NCBI GenBank assembly: GCA_947452355.1 | Contig: CANGCU010000038.1 | Coordinates: forward strand, 1 to 9,315 | Direction: 5' to 3' | DNA length: 9,315 nucleotides | Source: Microbacteriaceae bacterium | GTDB lineage: Bacteria > Actinomycetota > Actinomycetes > Actinomycetales > Microbacteriaceae | Shown: in pieces, positions 1-7,357 of the stretch | How positions within the stretch are numbered: the first letter of the stretch is position 1 | Layout of the letters: the number at the start of each line of letters is the position of its first letter | Program-made: the position numbers and the translations under genes | The notes under the pieces: generated by a model | Database searches by the model: none | Told to the model about the DNA's origin: nothing | The model's input: only the letters and a program-made list of their open reading frames with translations

Positions 1-6
1 AAGGAG
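1..6 (+). promoter_or_regulatory. Shine-Dalgarno site of acpP
   Basis: AAGGAG lies six bases before the ATG at 13, a near-ideal ribosome binding site. It fixes the acpP start and suits a highly expressed protein. The window begins on this site, so the upstream promoter or preceding gene cannot be seen. Confidence 0.85.
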
Positions 7-12
7 AAACAC

Positions 13-261
13 ATGGCTCAATCCAAGGATGAGGTCCTCGCAGGCCTTGCCACTCTCGTCAACGACGAGACGGGCGTTCCCGTCGAGAGCGTCGTCTTCG
101 GAAAGTCCTTCGCGGATGACCTCGACATCGACTCGATTTCGATGATGACGATTGTCGTCAACGCGGAAGAAGAATTTGGCGTCAAGATTCCCGACGACAA
201 GGTCTCGGAGCTCAAGACCGTCGATGACGCAGTGAACTTCATCGTTTCGGCCCAGGGCTAG
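13..261 (+). CDS. acpP: Acyl carrier protein (type II fatty acid synthesis)
   Basis: This small acidic 82-residue protein carries the growing fatty-acyl chain as a thioester on a 4'-phosphopantetheine arm. It shuttles the chain in the cytosol between the FAS II enzymes. The attachment motif DLDIDS is visible at residues 36-41, with Ser41 as the predicted attachment site. Helix III is recognisable as FGVKIPDDKVSELKTVDDAV (about 55-74). The serine is followed by Ile-Ser where many ACPs have Leu-Asp or Leu-Ser, a conservative change. Length is normal for the family (about 75-85 residues). The strong AAGGAG site supports the ATG start. fabF follows 67 nt downstream on the same strand, matching the actinobacterial fabD-fabH-acpP-fabF order. 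A GC-rich hairpin begins 10 nt after the stop and may set relative expression of acpP and fabF. Confidence 0.97.
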   Translation: MAQSKDEVLAGLATLVNDETGVPVESVVFGKSFADDLDIDSISMMTIVVNAEEEFGVKIPDDKVSELKTVDDAVNFIVSAQG

Positions 262-270
262 AACGATTCG

Positions 271-296
271 TGCGGCGGGGTTCATGCCCCGCCGCA
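271..296 (+). terminator. Terminator-like or attenuator hairpin between acpP and fabF
   Basis: TGCGGCGGGG (271-280) pairs perfectly with CCCCGCCGCA (287-296) around the 6-base loop TTCATG. The 10-bp stem is almost all G:C. It is followed only by TTTCCTATT, not a long T run. It could be a partial terminator or an RNA 3'-end stabiliser that leaves acpP mRNA more abundant than fabF mRNA. The structure is seen directly; its role is inferred. Because fabF follows in the same direction without a convincing promoter of its own, complete termination is unlikely. Confidence 0.6.
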
Positions 297-328
297 TTTC
301 CTATTGACAGAAACGGAAGAGTGAACAG

Positions 329-1558
329 ATGACCACCATCGTTGTAACGGGAATCGGAGCGACCTCGTGCCTCGGCGGTAACGCCCGCGACACCTGGGAC
401 GCGCTGCTCCGTGGCGAAAGTGGAATCCGTCCACTCACCGAAGAGTGGGTCCAACAGCACGAGTTGCCTGTCACGTTTGCTGGGCGCGTAAAAGTTCCCG
501 CGGCCGACGTTCTTGAACGAATCGAAATCAAGCGTCTCGACCCTTCGGCACAACTTGCCGTTATCGCTGCTCGTGAAGCGTGGGCCGATGCGGGTGAGCC
601 CGACGACCCCAAGGAACGCATCCTGGTCGATTTTGCGACCGGCATCGGTGGCCTTGGAACTCTGCTCGACGCGTGGGATGTCATGAAAGAAAAGGGTGCG
701 CGGCGCGTCCTTCCGATGACGATTCCCATGCTCATGCCCAACGCTGCAGCGGCGGCAATCTCGATGGATCTCAAGACCCGTGGTGGTGCTCGAACGTGCG
801 TTTCGGCGTGCGCGTCCGGCACGGAATCAATCGCAAACGCGGTTGATCACCTGCGTGCAGGAATTGCCGACGTCGTCATCTGCGGTGGAACCGAATCGGT
901 CATCCACCCCCTACCCATCGCAGCGTTCGCGGCGATGCACGCGCTCTCTACTCGTAACGATGACCCCGCGCGCGCGTCACGCCCCTATGACAAGGACCGC
1001 GACGGATTTGTTTTGGGCGAAGGAGCCGCGGTGCTCATCCTCGAAACCAAGGAACACGCCGAGGCGCGCGGAGCAAAAATTTATGCCGAGATCGCGGGTG
1101 GGTCCGTCTCGTCGGACGCGCACCACATCACCGCACCGGACCCCGAAGGCAACGGCGCAGCGCGCGCGGTTGTCGACGCGTTGACGAACGCTGGCTTGAC
1201 GCCGGACGACGTGAACTACATCAATGCCCACGCGACATCGACGCCGGTCGGCGACATCGCCGAGTACACCGCGTTGCACAAGGTGTTCGGTGACCGAATT
1301 CACGACATCCCGGTTTCAGCGACAAAATCCTCGACGGGACATCTTCTCGGTGGAACGGGCGCACTCGAAGCGATCTTTACGGTGCTGTCCGCCCAAGAAA
1401 AGATTGCGCCTCCGACGCTGAACCTCGACAATCAAGATGAGGCAATCCCGCTCAACGTCGTCGTCGAACCGACGACTCTTCCGGACAAGGTGATTGCGCT
1501 GAGCAATTCGTTCGGGTTTGGCGGTCACAACGCCGTCATCGTCGTGCGCTCGGTCTAG
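329..1558 (+). CDS. fabF: 3-oxoacyl-[acyl-carrier-protein] synthase II (KAS II)
   Basis: The enzyme condenses malonyl-ACP with acyl-ACP, releasing CO2, to extend the chain by two carbons in FAS II. The 409-residue product has the normal length and thiolase fold. The catalytic triad is visible: Cys161 in VSACASG, His301 in NAHATSTPVGD and His338 in KSSTGHLLGG, with the conserved Lys333. The glycine-rich C-terminal motif SNSFGFGGHN lies at 392-401. The ATG at 329 is preceded by a purine-rich GGAAGAG site (315-321), 7 nt away. It lies downstream of acpP in the same orientation and should be cotranscribed, subject to the hairpin at 271-296. Its TAG stop overlaps that of the convergent DUF3145 gene. 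KasA/KasB-type enzymes are close relatives, but the acpP-fabF context favours the housekeeping KAS II. Confidence 0.97.
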   Translation: MTTIVVTGIGATSCLGGNARDTWDALLRGESGIRPLTEEWVQQHELPVTFAGRVKVPAADVLERIEIKRLDPSAQLAVIAAREAWADAGEPDDPKERILVDFATGIGGLGTLLDAWDVMKEKGARRVLPMTIPMLMPNAAAAAISMDLKTRGGARTCVSACASGTESIANAVDHLRAGIADVVICGGTESVIHPLPIAAFAAMHALSTRNDDPARASRPYDKDRDGFVLGEGAAVLILETKEHAEARGAKIYAEIAGGSVSSDAHHITAPDPEGNGAARAVVDALTNAGLTPDDVNYINAHATSTPVGDIAEYTALHKVFGDRIHDIPVSATKSSTGHLLGGTGALEAIFTVLSAQEKIAPPTLNLDNQDEAIPLNVVVEPTTLPDKVIALSNSFGFGGHNAVIVVRSV

Positions 1559-2058
1559 ACGACGGACGTCTTCCGACGAAGCGGAGCGATTCTCGCTGCT
1601 GCCGCGCGGCGATATGGCTCTAATTCCCTATCCCACGGCTCCCCCAGTGCGAGTGACAGCTCTCTTTCCAGTTCCCCGATGTCACCGTCCGCCATGTCCA
1701 ACGCGTAGCGCAACCGGTCCTCACCAACGACAGAATTTCCCGCGGCGTCAGTGAGCGTGTAAAAGATCCCCAAGTCGGGGGTGTGGACATAACGGACTCC
1801 GTCGCGATTGGTGCCAGTGGATTCCCATACTTCGAAACGGGTTTGCTCCCACCCGCGAAGAGCCGAGGCGAATCGGGCCGCGATTCCGCTGCCACCGGTC
1901 CAACTGACAGTTGCTCGAACCGTTCCCGGCTCGATCGATTGTTGGACCCATTCAAACTCCTCGAGCAACGACACAACATGCGTGAGCGTCCACTCAATCT
2001 GTGGCACGAGCGCAAGCGGGCAGGAGTGAATGTGAATCACTCCATGTACGTCGTTCAT
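1555..2058 (-). CDS. DUF3145 family protein, function unknown
   Basis: The 167-residue protein matches what I know of the actinobacterial DUF3145 family. Recognisable segments are HSCPLALVPQIEWTL (11-25), ALRGWEQTRFEV (66-77), TPDLGIFY (93-100), EDRLRYAL (113-120) and LGEPWDRELEPYRRA (138-152). No signal peptide or membrane segment is visible, so it is probably cytosolic. The family has no assigned biochemical role that I know of. AGGAGG (minus strand, 2068-2063) lies 4 nt before the ATG, a strong but close ribosome site. An out-of-frame ATG falls in that spacer. The gene is convergent with fabF and the two stops share CTAG at 1555-1558, so neither transcript has room for a terminator between them. 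Neighbourhood to fabF is, from memory, recurrent in Actinobacteria, which hints at a link with fatty-acid synthesis; this is inference. Confidence 0.88.
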   Translation of the reverse strand: MNDVHGVIHIHSCPLALVPQIEWTLTHVVSLLEEFEWVQQSIEPGTVRATVSWTGGSGIAARFASALRGWEQTRFEVWESTGTNRDGVRYVHTPDLGIFYTLTDAAGNSVVGEDRLRYALDMADGDIGELERELSLALGEPWDRELEPYRRAAAARIAPLRRKTSVV

Positions 2059-2115
2059 CCATCCTCCTCGGGCCGTACGACTTCCCCTCGAACGGGCACC
2101 ACGGATGGAGATTTA

Positions 2116-2145
2116 AGTATGCGCGCGTGTTTCGAAAAAGTCCAA
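2116..2145 (-). promoter_or_regulatory. Candidate promoter for the DUF3145 gene
   Basis: On the minus strand TTGGAC (2145-2140) and CATACT (2121-2116) lie 18 bases apart in the 108-base gap upstream of the DUF3145 start. They are partial matches to -35 and -10 boxes. The stretch from about 2109 to 2160 is more AT-rich than its surroundings. No hairpin that would end DUF1684 transcription is seen in this gap, so read-through from DUF1684 is also possible. This is a weak prediction. Confidence 0.3.
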
Positions 2146-2166
2146 TTGACCTAGAACCGAAACGAG

Positions 2167-2970
2167 TCAGTGGTGAAGCAGCGATCCGTCCGCCGCAAGA
2201 ACGTTTTTTTCCCCTGCCCGAACTGGGAATGGCAGCCGGTTTTGTTTCGGCGGAATTGGGCAATTGAAGTTATAGGAAAACGCACACGGCGGCAGTACCG
2301 CCAAATTGAAATCCATTGTCACCGTTCCGTCGGGGTTCGGAACAACGAATAAGAACCGTCCGACGGAATAGGTTTCGGTTTCGTTGGTCTGGTCGGCGAA
2401 GACGATTTGCAAAGCCTTGCCCGTTCCAATCGTGACTAACGAAACACGTTGTCCGTCGTGGGAAAACTCAATCTCTCCGGGAATCACCTCAGTCTTTGCG
2501 GCGCCAAGTTTTTTGTCGACGTCCATCGTGGTCCCCGAGGGGTTGGGCTTCCACGTACCCGTCACGACCCAGTCGGGGTTGTAGTCGTACGCATCAATCC
2601 CGCCGTAATTCGTGACCCATTCACTCTGAGCGTCCCACACCCGAAGTCCAGACAGTCCGTCCTCGGCGATGATCGTCCCGTTCTGTGAATCCGAGAATCG
2701 AATCGTCGCCGCATCCTGGCCGGCACCGCTAAGCATGATCGTGCCGTCAACAAGTTCACCGTTGACGATAATTCCGTCCGAGGCGTGCGCCGTCAGCTGC
2801 AATCCGGATGCACCATCCGACCGTGGAGCCCAAAGGCCGGGAACTCCCCACACCGCTTGTTCGGAATCAATCCATTGAGTGAGCACCAAGGCGAGACTCC
2901 CGAATGGTTCTTTGACCTGGGCTTCTCGGCGTGAATGAAAGTGGGAGAAACGGTCGCTTGCTTCGCTCAT
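2167..2970 (-). CDS. DUF1684 family protein, function unknown
   Basis: The 267-residue protein has the family hallmarks. The N-terminal part is an 'RREAQVKEPFGSLALV' type segment (14-29) followed by WGVPGLWAP (41-49). The conserved C-terminal block begins with GRFLFVVPNPDGTVTMDFN (204-222), continues as PPCAFSYNFNCPIPPKQNRL (227-246) and ends with RAGEK (251-255). Cys229 and Cys237 lie within this block. No signal peptide or membrane helix is visible. The biochemical function of the family is unknown to me. The ATG at 2970 has only a weak purine-rich GAGAA directly before it. The GT4 gene ends 40 nt upstream on the same strand with no obvious terminator, so the two may share a transcript; whether that reflects shared function is unclear. 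Confidence 0.85.
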   Translation of the reverse strand: MSEASDRFSHFHSRREAQVKEPFGSLALVLTQWIDSEQAVWGVPGLWAPRSDGASGLQLTAHASDGIIVNGELVDGTIMLSGAGQDAATIRFSDSQNGTIIAEDGLSGLRVWDAQSEWVTNYGGIDAYDYNPDWVVTGTWKPNPSGTTMDVDKKLGAAKTEVIPGEIEFSHDGQRVSLVTIGTGKALQIVFADQTNETETYSVGRFLFVVPNPDGTVTMDFNLAVLPPCAFSYNFNCPIPPKQNRLPFPVRAGEKNVLAADGSLLHH

Positions 2971-3010
2971 TTCTCAATTCTGCCGACATCTGTGGCCCAG
3001 CGGCTGAGGC

Positions 3011-4186
3011 TCACCGCGACACGAGGCGTTTATAAAGCTGCACCATTTGCTCAGTGCGCCGAGACTGTCGGAACTCTGTCAAGTGGTCGAGATTACGAGG
3101 GCCCGAAATCGAGACACGGCCACGAGCAGCCTCATCAAGCGCGGTGGCCATCGCGTCCGCAGATAGATCTGTCGTTAGCGTGTAGGACCCGGCGGGGAGG
3201 TCGCTCGCGACGTCGGCATCGACAATGACGACGTGCGTTCCCATCGACACCGCCTCGGTGACCGTCATGCCTTGAGTTTCGAAATTGTTCGATGACTGAA
3301 CGAGAATGTCGGCGTTCGCGATGATTTCGATGGCGCGGTCGTAGGGAACCCCGCCAACGAACGTGACCGACTTTCCCGCGGACGCCTTCGCCTTCGCGGC
3401 AAGCGCGCCATCCCCCGCAATCGTCACGGTGAGCGGCTCGGTTGCGAGTGCGACGCCGTCGAGGAATTCCAGCAGCCGCTTTTCGGGTGAAAATCGCCCA
3501 ACCCACGCAACCACCGCGGTGTCGTGATGAGCGCGCGGAGTGTGAACGATGGTGTCGAGCACGTCGTCGTTCACACCCGTCGGCAAGACGACGATGTCTG
3601 GGTTACGCCGTGACACCACATCTTTCGACGCCAACAGCCGAGCGAAGTGGCCCGAGGGTGCAGTCACGAGGTCGGCGTGGTGCGCGTATCCACCGAGATA
3701 GTCGAACGCGCGTCGAGGGCGCCGCCCGAAACGGTCTCCCAGTGACCATTTCTGCCATTGGCCGAGCATCGCATAAAAAACTCCGGGGAACGGCACCGAT
3801 CCATCGACACCCACATCGAGTCGGTGGTGCATCGTATGAATCAACGGAATGTCATGTTCGTGGGCGTATCGGTAGCCAAGCGCCGCACCCCAGAAATCAG
3901 ATTGGACGTGAATGATGTCAACGGGAGGCATTGCCGCCAAACTCGCGTGAATCTGAGCGAGGTGCTTTGTGTTCGGCCACAGCCAGGTGTATTGCGCAAC
4001 GGTCGGGACGGCGTGGGACGGCAAATCGATGTATCGCTCGTCGTCCACGGGACCCGTTCGAAGCGCGGGCGAGACGAACGTGACGCGGTGTCCGGCTCGT
4101 TCAAGAAACTCTGCTTGAAGGTTTACCGATACTTGCGCTCCCCCGAGAGTGTGGGGGTGTTGTTCGCAGAAAATGAGAACGTGCAT
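3011..4186 (-). CDS. GT4-family glycosyltransferase
   Basis: This is a complete 391-residue GT-B fold retaining glycosyltransferase of family GT4, expected to move a sugar from a nucleotide-sugar to a lipid or glycan acceptor at the inner face of the membrane. The N-terminal acceptor domain begins MHVLIFCEQHPHTLGGAQVS, with the glycine motif GGAQ at 15-18. DIIHVQSDFWG (90-100) and HTMHHRLDVGVDG (117-129) line the expected cleft. The C-terminal donor domain shows VAWVGRFSPEKR (226-237) and the EX7E pair Glu303/Glu311 in FETQGMTVTEA. There is no membrane helix. No Shine-Dalgarno is visible before the ATG, while TATAGA sits 12 nt upstream, suggesting a leaderless transcript. Donor and acceptor cannot be deduced. 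The gene is divergent from the amidohydrolase operon and followed by DUF1684. Confidence 0.92.
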   Translation of the reverse strand: MHVLIFCEQHPHTLGGAQVSVNLQAEFLERAGHRVTFVSPALRTGPVDDERYIDLPSHAVPTVAQYTWLWPNTKHLAQIHASLAAMPPVDIIHVQSDFWGAALGYRYAHEHDIPLIHTMHHRLDVGVDGSVPFPGVFYAMLGQWQKWSLGDRFGRRPRRAFDYLGGYAHHADLVTAPSGHFARLLASKDVVSRRNPDIVVLPTGVNDDVLDTIVHTPRAHHDTAVVAWVGRFSPEKRLLEFLDGVALATEPLTVTIAGDGALAAKAKASAGKSVTFVGGVPYDRAIEIIANADILVQSSNNFETQGMTVTEAVSMGTHVVIVDADVASDLPAGSYTLTTDLSADAMATALDEAARGRVSISGPRNLDHLTEFRQSRRTEQMVQLYKRLVSR

Positions 4187-4304
4187 CGTGTCGTCAGTCT
4201 ATATTTCGCGTCACCGTTTGCCTTCCTCGGGCGAATTGCGCAGTGGGTTCAACGCCGTGTAATGTCGCCCTAGTCACCACCGCAATCTTTCAACGGAGAA
4301 ACTT
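4187..4304. promoter_or_regulatory. Divergent intergenic region with candidate promoters
   Basis: This 118-base gap separates the minus-strand GT4 gene from the plus-strand operon and must hold the promoter of at least one. For the GT4 gene, TATAGA (minus strand, 4203-4198) could be a -10 box that places the transcript start almost at the ATG. For the operon, TTGCGC (4236-4241) and TAATGT (4260-4265), 18 bases apart, form a weak sigma-70-like pair. GGGCGA (4229-4234) and TCGCCC (4265-4270) are inverted repeats around the candidate operon promoter and could be an operator. GGAGAA (4295-4300) is the ribosome site for the TTG start at 4305. The boxes are by-eye matches only. Confidence 0.35.
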
Positions 4305-5912
4305 TTGCCATTTTCCATCGTGAACGCCCGTGTTTTTACCGGAAACTCATCGAACCCGTGGGCTCATTCCGTTCGTGTGGTTAATGGAAAAGTCGTTGCT
4401 CTCGATTCAGAGCCCGACGGTGCCGACGACCTAATCGACGCAGGCGGCAAAGTTGTTCTCTCGTCGTTCGGCGACGGACACGCTCACCCGGTGTTTGGTG
4501 GGTACGAATTCCTCGGTCCACAGCTGAAGGGCGTCGACGGCGTCGACGGAATCGTTGAGAGCGTCGGTCGCTTCGCCGCCGCTCACCCCGAACTCGAATG
4601 GATTGTCGGTGGATCGTACGAGTCGTGGCTTACCCCGAACGGAGAGTTCGACGCGCGCTGGCTCGATGCGGTGGTGCCCGATCGACCGGTAGTTCTGAGG
4701 GCAACGGACTACCACACGGTGTGGTGTAACTCGAAGGCACTCGAGATTGCCGCGATCACAGCAGAGACGCCAGATCCCGCGCTGGGTTGGATTGTGCGCC
4801 GACCGGACGGTTCCCCAATGGGAACGCTTCGGGAGTGGGATGCGGTAGATATGGTGATGAATAAAGTCCCCACCTATTCAATCGATGATCAGGTTCGCGC
4901 AATCGAGATCGCGTGTCGCGAGTTCGCTCGCACGGGAATCACCTGGGTCCAGGATGCATGGGTGGACCCTCCCCTGATTGACGCGTACCTTGAGGCAAAT
5001 CGCCGTGGCGCCCTCAGCATTCGGTTTAATCTCGCATTACGTGCCGACCCTCGAACCTGGCGCGATCAACTCGACTGGTTCCAGGAGGCACGAAACCGGA
5101 TTGGCTCGAGCGACCGCCTTTCGTGCAACACGATCAAGTTCTTTGCTGACGGCGTTATTGAGGGTGCGACAGCGGCCGTTCGCGATGGCTACACCGATGA
5201 TCCCCACAACCATGGCATGCCCGTGTGGGAATGGGACGAACTTCGCGCGTGTGTGACTGCCGTCGATGCACTCGGATTTCAACCACATATCCACGCCATC
5301 GGAGATGAGGGATTGACCGAGTCGCTCAACGCGATCGAACACGCCCAGAAGGTCAACGGCTCGGCGAGCCACCCCCGACCCGTCATCACTCACGTGCAGA
5401 TGCTCAACCCGGCTGATATTCCGCGATTTGCGAGTCTCGGCGTCGTCGCTAATTTCGAATCGCTGTGGGCGTGTAACGACCCGCTGCAAAGCGAACTGAC
5501 GGCCCCCAGGATTGGGTCTGAACGCGAAATGTGGCAATACCCCATTCGGTCGATTCTGGACGCAGGTGCGCCCATCTCGATGGGGTCTGACTGGCCCGTC
5601 TCGAGCCAAAACCCGCTGGAGTGCCTTGAGGTCGCCGTGACCCGAATGGTTCCAGGAGACACCTCCATCGGTGTTTGGAATCCCGCCGAGCGAATCTCGG
5701 TGACCGAGGCTATCTCGGCATACACGGCAGGGTGTGCGTTTCAAGCGGGGCTGGAGAACACGTGGGGAACCATTGAGCCCGGCAAGGCCGCCGATGTGAT
5801 TATGCTCAGTAACGATGTATTTGGAATCGAACCACACCTCATTCACACGGTCACCGTTGAACGGACCTGGTGTGACGGTGTCGAAGTTTTCAGTCACAAC
5901 GATGTGGCCTGA
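4305..5912 (+). CDS. YtcJ-like metal-dependent amidohydrolase (amidohydrolase 3 family)
   Basis: The 535-residue enzyme has the layout of the YtcJ/NfdA branch of the amidohydrolase superfamily, which hydrolyses C-N bonds in amides or formamides with a divalent metal centre. Predicted metal ligands are visible: the HxH pair His59/His61 in GDGHAHP, Lys278 in IKFFADG, His330 in HIHAIGD, His363 in ITHVQ and Asp429 in GSDWP. Small beta-sandwich parts lie at the start (1-50) and at the end, where TIEPGKAADVIML (489-501) is typical. There is no signal peptide, so it should be cytosolic. The start is TTG with GGAGAA 4 nt before it; the next candidate, GTG at codon 6, would be worse spaced and cut the first beta strand. 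It is the first gene of an operon with a permease (23 nt later) and a CN hydrolase. Known relatives include N-substituted formamide deformylase; the substrate here is unknown. Confidence 0.92.
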   Translation: MPFSIVNARVFTGNSSNPWAHSVRVVNGKVVALDSEPDGADDLIDAGGKVVLSSFGDGHAHPVFGGYEFLGPQLKGVDGVDGIVESVGRFAAAHPELEWIVGGSYESWLTPNGEFDARWLDAVVPDRPVVLRATDYHTVWCNSKALEIAAITAETPDPALGWIVRRPDGSPMGTLREWDAVDMVMNKVPTYSIDDQVRAIEIACREFARTGITWVQDAWVDPPLIDAYLEANRRGALSIRFNLALRADPRTWRDQLDWFQEARNRIGSSDRLSCNTIKFFADGVIEGATAAVRDGYTDDPHNHGMPVWEWDELRACVTAVDALGFQPHIHAIGDEGLTESLNAIEHAQKVNGSASHPRPVITHVQMLNPADIPRFASLGVVANFESLWACNDPLQSELTAPRIGSEREMWQYPIRSILDAGAPISMGSDWPVSSQNPLECLEVAVTRMVPGDTSIGVWNPAERISVTEAISAYTAGCAFQAGLENTWGTIEPGKAADVIMLSNDVFGIEPHLIHTVTVERTWCDGVEVFSHNDVA

Positions 5913-5935
5913 ATAGAAAAAGAAAGAGGCAACGC

Positions 5936-7357
5936 ATGACTAGTAATCCCGCAAAGGTGGAACAGCGATCCGTCGACTGGATCCCCCACAACGAACGCTT
6001 CGGTAAGGCGCGTGACCTTGGCAACGTGTGGTTTGTCGGAAACGTCAACCTCACGGCAATGGCGACCGGTGTCGTTGCGCTGTCAATCGGTGGAAACGTC
6101 ATTTGGACGCTTATCGCCATCATTCTCGGTTCGCTTTTCGGAACCTTTTTCATGGCCTTTCACTCAGCACAGGGACCCCAGCTTGGTTTGCCCCAACTGA
6201 TCCAATCACGCGCGCAGTTCGGGTACATCGGCGCGGCAATCACCGTGTGGATTTTTGCCCTCGTGAACTACTGGGCCTACAACACGTCCGATGCAATCCT
6301 GTCAGGCGCGGCTATCAACCGCCTCGTCCCGGGAATCTCAAGCGACGTTGGGTTCTTGCTCGCGGCGATTATCGCGACGGTTATCGCCGTATTCGGTTAC
6401 GCCCAGATTCACTGGATCAACAAGATTCTGTTCGTCCCCACAATCGTGCTTCTCGTCATCCTGACGATCGGTGTTGTCATCCGTGGCAACTTCCCACCGG
6501 ACGCGTTTGACCTCGGAACGTTCAACCTCCCCGCCTTCATGACCGCCTTTGTCATCATTGCTGGATTCCAGTTGGGATGGGCGCCTTATGTGAGCGACTA
6601 CTCGCGTTACCTGCCCAGCAGTGTTGGCGTGCGCGCAACGTTCATCTGGACCTACCTCCCGTCGGCACTCAGCGGTGTCTGGGTGTTCGGTTTGGGCGCT
6701 CTCGCGTCGGGACCCGATGGAACACTGAGCCCGATTGACGCGTTTGCGGCCGTTGGCGACACCATCTTCCCCGGATTCGGAAACATCGCCGTGTTGGTGA
6801 CCCTCATCGGTCTCCTCGCAGTCATGGGAATCAACGCCTACGGTGGAAGCCTCGCGATGATCTCGATCATTGACTCGTTCGTGCGCGTCAAGCCGACCAA
6901 GGTGTTGCGCGTCATTACGCTCGCCATCATGGGCGGTGCGGTGTGGCTCACGGCTGCCGTCGTCGGCGAGGCGTCGTTCAACGAGTTCTACGGAAACGCG
7001 CTGGTCTTCCTCGCGTACCTGTTCACTCCGTGGACCGCGATCAACCTGATCGACTACTTCTACGTCCGCAAGGGCACGTATGTCATCAAGGATCTGTTCC
7101 GTGCCGACGGTATCTATGGCCGTTGGGGATGGCGCGGTAACCTCGCGTACATTATCGGGTTCGCCGTCATGATTCCGTTCTTCGTGACGCTCCCATACAC
7201 CGGTCCGATCGCCACCGCACTCGGTGGCGTCGACTACTCGCTGTTCATCGGGCTCCCTGTTTCGGCAGTTGCCTACCTGATTCTGGCTCGTGGTATCGAC
7301 CTGAAGAAGGAAGCAGAGCTCGCGAAGGCCGAAGGAAACTTGTCGGCTAAGCACTAG
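5936..7357 (+). CDS. NCS1-family purine/cytosine permease-like transporter
   Basis: The 473-residue integral membrane protein fits the nucleobase:cation symporter-1 family (about 12 helices, LeuT fold), which imports nucleobases, hydantoins, allantoin or related compounds. Hydrophobic spans alternate through residues about 32-450. Family-type motifs are HSAQGPQLGLPQLIQSRAQF (76-95), GWAPYVSDYSRYLP (214-227) and NLIDYFYVRKG (370-380). The N-terminal RSVDWIPHNER and the lysine-rich C-terminal tail (after 455) should be cytoplasmic. The ATG at 5936 has AAAGAGG (5923-5929) six bases upstream. It sits between two C-N hydrolases with a 23-nt gap before and a 1-nt overlap after, so it is surely cotranscribed. 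No cytosine deaminase is next to it, unlike codB-codA pairs, so cytosine itself is not strongly implied. The substrate is presumably what the flanking hydrolases act on. Confidence 0.92.
   Translation: MTSNPAKVEQRSVDWIPHNERFGKARDLGNVWFVGNVNLTAMATGVVALSIGGNVIWTLIAIILGSLFGTFFMAFHSAQGPQLGLPQLIQSRAQFGYIGAAITVWIFALVNYWAYNTSDAILSGAAINRLVPGISSDVGFLLAAIIATVIAVFGYAQIHWINKILFVPTIVLLVILTIGVVIRGNFPPDAFDLGTFNLPAFMTAFVIIAGFQLGWAPYVSDYSRYLPSSVGVRATFIWTYLPSALSGVWVFGLGALASGPDGTLSPIDAFAAVGDTIFPGFGNIAVLVTLIGLLAVMGINAYGGSLAMISIIDSFVRVKPTKVLRVITLAIMGGAVWLTAAVVGEASFNEFYGNALVFLAYLFTPWTAINLIDYFYVRKGTYVIKDLFRADGIYGRWGWRGNLAYIIGFAVMIPFFVTLPYTGPIATALGGVDYSLFIGLPVSAVAYLILARGIDLKKEAELAKAEGNLSAKH

Noticed and set aside
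62..95. Nested inverted repeats inside acpP (ACGACG/CGTCGT around GACGGG/CCCGTC)
   Set aside because: The arms are short (6 bp each), made of common Asp/Val/Arg codons, and separated by unpaired bases. I cannot separate them from codon bias.
304..309. A perfect TTGACA -35 box before fabF
   Set aside because: The matching -10 position at 17 bases spacing would fall on the fabF start codon with no TATAAT-like sequence. It could not drive a normal fabF transcript.
4530..4547. A tandem 9-base repeat GGCGTCGAC twice in the amidohydrolase
   Set aside because: It encodes GVDGVD in frame, has only two copies and sits in ordinary coding sequence, so it is not a repeat element.
5037..5897. A 286-codon open frame on the minus strand opposite the amidohydrolase
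   Set aside because: It lies wholly within the well-supported amidohydrolase gene and shows no recognisable domain or convincing ribosome site.
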